Positions 6,356-9,698 of a stretch of DNA of 9,698 nt are shown here, one piece after another (the first letter of the stretch is position 1; each line of letters starts with the position of its first letter). The DNA is from Bacillota bacterium (lineage in GTDB: Bacteria; Bacillota; UBA4882; UBA8346), in NCBI GenBank assembly GCA_023415835.1, contig JAEZJK010000038.1, positions 1 to 9,698 on the forward strand, in the 5' to 3' direction. Made by a program: the position numbers and the translations under genes. The notes under the pieces were generated by a model. That model was not told where the DNA came from. It saw nothing but the letters and a program-made list of their open reading frames with translations, and searched no databases.

Positions 6356-6613
6356 TATTCATTTCCCCTTTCTGTTCTCGGTATCTTACCCAATGCTATT
6401 CGCGGAGCCGGTTGGGATATCGATCCCTTAAAGGGGCATGTAACGCTTTTTAGGATTATATCAGGAGTTTAAGGACTTGTCTACCTACGGATACTCAACC
6501 ATCAAAGAGCATTAGTAAGGATCATAAAGGATCGGGGAGATAATTCAGTTTACATAATGGTTAGTATTAACTTAAAACATTTTGCGGCCATTTGCAAATA
6601 TCTGCAAAAACCT
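6356..6613. other. Promoter and leader region of the wall hydrolase gene
   Basis: No gene. It holds the promoter at 6455-6483 and a leader of about 93 bases (6356-6448). The leader contains self-complementary stretches (for example CCCTTTAAGGG and GGATCGATATCC) but I cannot match it to a known riboswitch. The part upstream of the promoter has a direct repeat AAGGATC about 11 bases apart near 6518-6536 and the palindrome ATTTGCAAAT near 6589-6600. Confidence 0.4.
6455..6483 (-). promoter_or_regulatory. Sigma-A promoter of the wall hydrolase gene
   Basis: On the minus strand TAGACA (6483-6478) and TATAAT (6460-6455) are spaced by 17 bases: five of six and six of six matches to the vegetative consensus. 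Transcription would start near 6448, giving an unusually long leader of about 93 bases. Confidence 0.75.
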
Positions 6614-6888
6614 TTAGTCACAGTTACTTAAAACCAACTTAGGATTTTCTTCAACGATAACCTCAATAAAGATTTGCGCCATTTCAGGGTCAAATTGTTT
6701 ACCGGGGCAATCCTTATCTCCTCCACCGCCTCTTCGGGAGACATTGCTTCAGCTGTTCTTGGGTTCGCTGGAGCCTGGCGGTAAGTTCTGCCACCTGTGC
6801 CTGAAATTCCTTCCCCGTCGTCCGGCTGCTTGACTTATGGTAATGCCTTATTAAGCCTTAACTGTTTCTTTTTGATGGCCCGATTCAT
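6614..6888 (-). pseudogene. Decayed HD-GYP domain gene (internal deletion, frameshifts)
   Basis: Three frames must be joined to read it. It opens with ATG at 6888, with GGGAGG nine bases upstream, giving MNRAIKKKQLRLNKALP then a stop. A second frame (6857-6750) reads as a coiled coil, GKEFQAQVAELTARLQRTQEQL. The first frame resumes as EAMSPEEAVEEIRIA (6750-6706), and after a further shift at about 6704 the third reads GKQFDPEMAQIFIEVIVEE to a stop at 6614. The last two pieces match the C-terminal signature of HD-GYP c-di-GMP phosphodiesterases (MSxEEAxxEI ... AGxQFDPxxV). The catalytic HD and GYP core is missing between the coil and that tail. It is therefore a dead gene keeping its start and tail; whether the coil belonged to the same gene is inference. 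Confidence 0.65.
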
Positions 6889-7077
6889 TCTACTCCGCCT
6901 CCCGCCTATCAAGTTCGATTTTACGAAGCAAAATTTTCGTTCCCGGTAGAGATGGCTGAGCTAATGCCAAAAGCGCCACTAGTTTCAAAAAACCAGCGCC
7001 ATAAAGCCGGATTAATTCAAATGTTCAAATTTTAATTTACAAATTAGCAAAATTAAAATATATTTCTAAAAGTTAAT
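6889..7077. other. Gene-free AT-rich spacer
   Basis: I find no convincing gene, promoter or RNA here. The right half (7010-7077) is strongly AT-rich and leads into the 21-bp tandem array. It may contain the former promoter of the decayed HD-GYP gene. Confidence 0.35.
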
Positions 7078-7266
7078 GGTAATTGAATAAACCGCATGGA
7101 TAATGAAACAAATAATATTGATAATGAAACAAACCACATCACCTGTTGTAGGAATAACATGGTTTATTGAATAAGTGTACTGGATAATGAAATAAACCGC
7201 CTGGTTTGTTAAATAAACCAGGTTGATAATGAAAAAATCCACCTGGATAATAAAATTATCCAGGTG
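7078..7266. repeat. 21-bp tandem repeat array, nine units, non-coding
   Basis: The unit core GATAATGAAATAAACC, followed by about five more bases usually ending CTG, recurs in strict 21-base register: starts at 7078, 7099, 7120, 7183, 7225 and 7246 carry GATAAT or a near variant, and 7141, 7162 and 7204 are degenerate or partly inverted units in the same phase. Further weak matches continue to about 7287. Both strands carry stops in the repeat frames or lack a start, so it is not a protein repeat. Because the AAACC and CCTGG parts complement each other between units, the array folds into hairpins: CCTGGTTT (7200-7207) with AAACCAGG (7215-7222), and a 17-bp perfect stem at 7235-7271. It has no spacers, so it is not a CRISPR array. 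Confidence 0.8.
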
Positions 7267-7271
7267 GATTT
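7235..7271. repeat. Perfect 17-bp inverted repeat with 3-base loop
   Basis: AAATCCACCTGGATAAT (7235-7251), loop AAA, then ATTATCCAGGTGGATTT (7255-7271). On the minus strand the stem runs into six T residues (7237-7232), so it could stop leftward transcription coming from rubrerythrin. It is made from the last two units of the 21-bp array, so its main origin may be repeat structure. Confidence 0.85.
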
Positions 7272-7342
7272 GAACAAAACCGGATTACTTTCGTAGAAAT
7301 CAGGTTGCTCTCATTAAACTCTATTGATTTTTTAAAATTTTT

Positions 7343-7372
7343 AAAAAAGGTAAAGTTCCCTATTTAACTTTA
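7343..7372 (-). terminator. Weak AT-rich terminator at the end of rubrerythrin
   Basis: On the minus strand TAAAGTT (7372-7366, containing the stop codon) pairs with AACTTTA (7357-7351) around an eight-base loop, followed after two bases by TTTTTT (7348-7343) and more A/T. The stem is weak, and the hairpin at 7235-7271 may serve as back-up. Confidence 0.5.
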
Positions 7373-7924
7373 AAAAGCCACGTACATCTCTTTCTTAGTA
7401 CCGCAGACCGGGCATTTTTCCGGCGCTTCGTCTAAAATGGTATGGCCGCAGACGGGGCAAATATGGACCGACTTCAGCTGAATATCTTTTCCTTCTTTGA
7501 CTGAGTCTTGAGCCTCTTTAAAAAGGCGGGCATGGATCTTCTCCGCCTCCAAGGCGAAATGGAAGGAACGTTCCGCTCCTTTTTGATTTTGAAATTGGGC
7601 GGCGTTCAAATAAACTGGATACATTTGTTCAATCTCATGAAGTTCCCCGTTAATGGCACCTTGCAGGCTTTCTACCATGTCCCCGACTCCGAAAACAGCT
7701 CCGGCAGTGACTGTAAAGTCCCCTTTTACGGCGCCTAATTCCCGGAAATGGTTATTGGCGTGCACTTGCTCCGCGTAAGCAATCGCCTTAAACAGCTTGG
7801 CGATATTGCCCAAACCTTCTTTTTCAGCCTGTTTGCCCCAGTAAAGATAGCGCATATGAGCCATACTCTCACCGCCATAGGCTGAACGTAAAAAATCCGC
7901 AGTCATTGTGTTGTTTACCGGCAT
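7370..7924 (-). CDS. rbr: Rubrerythrin (diiron peroxidase with rubredoxin domain)
   Basis: 184 residues, close to the usual length. The N-terminal ferritin-like four-helix bundle (about 5-145) carries the diiron ligands: E19 in GGESMAHMRY, E52 and H55 in YAEQVHA, E94 and E97 in GELHEIEQM, and E128 and H131 in EAEKIHA. The C-terminal rubredoxin-like knuckle binds one Fe through C156/C159 (CPVCG) and C171/C174 (CPVCG). The enzyme reduces hydrogen peroxide to water in the cytoplasm of anaerobes, taking electrons from NADH through rubredoxin or a reductase. ATG at 7924 follows GGAGGG with seven-base spacing. It stands alone, with its own promoter at 7962-7989. In related bacteria such genes are often under PerR or Fur-family control; a candidate palindrome lies at 8057-8071, but none overlaps the promoter convincingly. 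No reductase or PerR gene is adjacent. Confidence 0.97.
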   Translation of the reverse strand: MPVNNTMTADFLRSAYGGESMAHMRYLYWGKQAEKEGLGNIAKLFKAIAYAEQVHANNHFRELGAVKGDFTVTAGAVFGVGDMVESLQGAINGELHEIEQMYPVYLNAAQFQNQKGAERSFHFALEAEKIHARLFKEAQDSVKEGKDIQLKSVHICPVCGHTILDEAPEKCPVCGTKKEMYVAF

Positions 7925-7961
7925 TATTCATCCCTCCGTTTTTTTAATATGTAGATTATAA

Positions 7962-7989
7962 ATTATATCCAAAATTATAAAACTTACAA
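7962..7989 (-). promoter_or_regulatory. Sigma-A-like promoter of rubrerythrin
   Basis: On the minus strand TTGTAA (7989-7984) and TATAAT (7967-7962) are spaced by 16 bases. Transcription would start near 7955, about 31 bases before the start codon. The surrounding sequence is rich in TTATAA/TATAAT strings, which makes the exact -10 less certain. Confidence 0.65.
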
Positions 7990-8056
7990 GGGTTACTCAA
8001 TTTCAACAATGAGGTTGTAAATGTTTACAGCTGATGCCATAATCATAACAATGTAA

Positions 8057-8071
8057 AATGATAATATCATT
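8057..8071. promoter_or_regulatory. 15-bp palindrome, possible Fur/PerR-family operator
   Basis: AATGATAATATCATT is a perfect 7-1-7 inverted repeat. Its form and TGATAAT content recall Fur-family boxes, though it is not an exact Fur or PerR consensus. It lies about 100 bases upstream of the predicted rubrerythrin transcript start, far for a simple repressor site. Confidence 0.35.
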
Positions 8072-8257
8072 CATTTTGAATTAAGGGTTCGCTCCATCAA
8101 TTCCTTACGGACTTCAGAGGTTTACCAATCTTTTCACTACCTAATTAGAAAATGCTACCGTCGCTTGTCGATCCACCTCAATCCCATTTTCATAATTTCA
8201 CATGGTTAATTGGAAATTGACGTGGACGACTATTTAGAAATCTACAAAATCTTTTAT

Positions 8258-9349
8258 TCAACACCTTATTTCCCTTTCAAAAAGTTCCAACACTTGCGCC
8301 ACCACCTGATCCATATTGCAATACCGATAAGTACCCAACCTCCCAACGAACCAAACATCCTTCAATCGATCCGCTTCGGCTTTATATTGATTATAGAGTT
8401 TGGCGTTTTCAACCCTGGGAATCGGATAAAAAGCTTCGCCTCCGGCGGAAGGATACTCATAGGCAATGGTGGTTTGGGGATGAATCTGTCCCGTCATCCG
8501 TTTATACTCGGTGATTCGGGTAAAATCATACTCGTTCGGGTAATTGACAATGGCGGTATCTTGATAATACTCCCGGTCAAAAGTTTCAAAGGTAAAGGTT
8601 AAGGAGCGATATGGCAGTTTGCCGAACCGGTAGTCAAAAAATGCGTCTATTGGACCCGTATAGATTAATTTTTTAAAGGTAATCACCTCTCGGACACTTT
8701 GAAAATCAGTATGCAACATTATATGGATCTGGGGATGCCGAATCATTTTTTTAAACATCTCAGTATAGCCATGTTTAGGCATAACCTGATATTTATCGGT
8801 AAAATAACGGTTATCCCGGTTAGTTCGGAGCGGGATTCGCGCGCAAACAGATGCGTCTAGTTCGGATGGATCTAAACCCCATTGCTTCTTGGTATAATTC
8901 TTAAAAAACTTGAAGTATAGTTCTTTACCGGCTTTACTGGTTACAACATCTTCCGAGTTATTAATCTGGGCTACCGGTTCCGATACGGTTAGAAAAAATT
9001 TCAATAAATCGTTTTCACTAAAATTAAAGGCATAGAGCTCGTTAATTGTATCTAAATTGATCGGAATGGGCGCCTTGCGACCATCTACCTTAGCGGAAAC
9101 TCTTAGTTCAAATAAGTTCCATGCCGTAAATTGCGATAAATAATCGAAAACCGCTTTACTGTCCGTATGAAACGCATGTGGCCCGTATTTGTGGACCAAA
9201 ATTCCATCTTCATTATAGTAATCATAAGCATTGCCACCGATATGATTACGGATATCCACTACTAAAACGCGCTGATCCAATAGGTTGGCGATCCGTTCCG
9301 CCAGCACGCACCCGGTGAATCCCGCGCCCACAATCAAATAATCGAACAT
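8258..9349 (-). CDS. glf: UDP-galactopyranose mutase
   Basis: 363 residues, a normal length for bacterial Glf. The enzyme is a cytoplasmic flavoprotein that interconverts UDP-galactopyranose and UDP-galactofuranose, the donor for galactofuranose-containing surface glycans. Sequence signs in order: the FAD-binding start YLIVGAGFTGCVLAER (GxGxxG, residues 8-13), HIGGNAYDYY (36-45), YGPHAFHT (55-62), PIPINLDTINEL (95-105), NYTKKQWG (151-158), the substrate-loop region R171-IPLRTNRDNRYFTDKYQ with MPKHGYTEMF (190-199), and the closing GRLGTYRYCNMDQVV (336-350). The ATG at 9349 is supported by GGAGGA eight bases upstream. The stop of the upstream partial gene is only 32 bases away on the same strand, so both probably belong to one glycan operon continuing past the right edge. 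No glf terminator is evident. Confidence 0.97.
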   Translation of the reverse strand: MFDYLIVGAGFTGCVLAERIANLLDQRVLVVDIRNHIGGNAYDYYNEDGILVHKYGPHAFHTDSKAVFDYLSQFTAWNLFELRVSAKVDGRKAPIPINLDTINELYAFNFSENDLLKFFLTVSEPVAQINNSEDVVTSKAGKELYFKFFKNYTKKQWGLDPSELDASVCARIPLRTNRDNRYFTDKYQVMPKHGYTEMFKKMIRHPQIHIMLHTDFQSVREVITFKKLIYTGPIDAFFDYRFGKLPYRSLTFTFETFDREYYQDTAIVNYPNEYDFTRITEYKRMTGQIHPQTTIAYEYPSAGGEAFYPIPRVENAKLYNQYKAEADRLKDVWFVGRLGTYRYCNMDQVVAQVLELFEREIRC

Positions 9350-9381
9350 CGCTGGTTCCTCCGTTAGCGATTAAGGAAAAG

Positions 9382-9698
9382 TCAACTTTTGCTTCGGTTA
9401 ATCTTTTTTTTTAAGTGTTGTTCCAGGGTTAACTTGAAATATTGATTGCTTTTCAAAAATGGATTATCAAGGAGCTTAAAAAGCCGGGTATTATTCCTAA
9501 AAATCAATCTTGACCCTTTTTCAATGGGACTGTCTCCCCAAAACCGCTCATAGCTCCATGGTATCCTTTTGAATTTATCCTGATCCGCTTTGGTCAATTC
9601 TTGCAGGTATTCCTTGGTTATTTTTTCGATTAACTTTCGCTGGCTTGGGTCCGCCTTCTCGATTCGCTTATTGAAATAACCGGTAAACAATCCCGAGA
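9382..9698 (-). CDS. 3' end of an unidentified gene upstream of glf (5' end outside window)
   Basis: The frame is open to the right edge, so only the C-terminal 105 residues are seen; a TTG at 9690 could be read as a start but has no room for a visible ribosome site and is more likely internal. The fragment is hydrophilic, rich in Lys and Arg, with a Trp/Phe-rich patch (RIPWSYERFWGDSPIEKGS) and a strongly basic tail (LKKKINRSKS). I see no membrane segment and no motif I can name. By position, 32 bases upstream of glf on the same strand, a glycosyltransferase or other polysaccharide gene is a reasonable guess, but nothing in the visible part proves it. Confidence 0.6.
   Translation of the reverse strand, partial: SGLFTGYFNKRIEKADPSQRKLIEKITKEYLQELTKADQDKFKRIPWSYERFWGDSPIEKGSRLIFRNNTRLFKLLDNPFLKSNQYFKLTLEQHLKKKINRSKS

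Larger units (their letters stand above)
7925..8257. other. Intergenic region between glf and rubrerythrin
   Basis: Holds the rubrerythrin promoter and a 15-bp palindrome. The part nearest glf (8090-8257) shows no convincing gene and no clear GC-rich terminator for glf. Confidence 0.45.

Noticed and set aside
6356..6448. c-di-GMP or c-di-AMP riboswitch in the wall hydrolase leader
   Set aside because: Such switches do precede wall hydrolases in Bacillota and the leader is long, but I could not match the conserved core of GEMM or ydaO-type riboswitches. A covariance-model search (Rfam) would decide.
7078..7287. CRISPR array
   Set aside because: Units are contiguous at 21 bases, with no unique spacers between conserved repeats and no cas genes nearby.
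8090..8257. Small gene remnant between glf and rubrerythrin
   Set aside because: A minus-strand string NGIEVDRQATVAFSN is open for only a few codons and matches nothing I recognise.
8210..8602. Plus-strand open frame of 130 codons
   Set aside because: It lies mostly antisense to glf, has a TTG start without a ribosome site, and shows no domain; it is a shadow of glf.
9216..9349. Glf as a broken or inactive copy
   Set aside because: All core motifs are present. The Asn in RYCNMDQ where some Glf proteins have Asp was considered, but as I recall an Asn here also occurs in other bacterial Glf proteins.

Overview
This looks like a chromosomal stretch from an anaerobic, probably spore-forming Bacillota (clostridial-type) bacterium. 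The reasons are inference from gene content: strong AGGAGG-type ribosome sites, sigma-A-like promoters, a SleB/CwlJ-type cell wall hydrolase with a LysM domain, a soluble two-LysM protein of spore-coat type, a diiron rubrerythrin with its rubredoxin knuckle, and remnants of HD-GYP and Gfo/Idh/MocA genes. No rRNA, tRNA, CRISPR array, transposase or phage gene is visible.

Layout. 1-565 (minus, runs off the left edge): two-LysM protein. 747-1202 (plus): DUF188/YaiI-YqxD family protein that appears to need an ATT start codon. 1203-1556: gene-free region with a scrap of a dispersed repeat, a 131-142 bp nested inverted-repeat element and a clear sigma-A promoter. 1557-1754 (plus): cold shock protein with its own terminator. 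1923-2744 (minus): HAD-IIA phosphatase. 2897-3565 and 3617-5230 (minus): PhoU and a Na/Pi-cotransporter-family protein, probably one phosphate operon. 5463-5693 (minus): C-terminal scrap of a Gfo/Idh/MocA oxidoreductase. 5738-6355 (minus): secreted LysM + Hydrolase_2 cell wall hydrolase. 6614-6888 (minus): decayed HD-GYP gene. 7078-7266: a 21-bp tandem array with strong hairpins. 7370-7924 (minus): rubrerythrin. 8258-9349 (minus): UDP-galactopyranose mutase, preceded by the 3' end of an unidentified gene at 9382-9698.

How the genes fit together. The transporter and PhoU form a phosphate uptake/control pair; the transporter also carries its own PhoU-like C-terminal half. Glf makes UDP-galactofuranose and probably belongs with the truncated gene upstream in a surface glycan cluster continuing beyond the right edge. 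Rubrerythrin is a stand-alone peroxide-defence gene with its own promoter. The cell wall hydrolase and the LysM protein act on the envelope or spore. The remaining genes are independent housekeeping units.

I do not see a convincing new multi-gene system. The most unusual items are the non-canonical ATT start, the helically phased 21-bp array at 7078-7266 with its 17-bp hairpin, and the foldback element placed directly against the cold-shock promoter. The two decayed genes flanking the wall hydrolase suggest that 5460-7300 has been a site of rearrangement.
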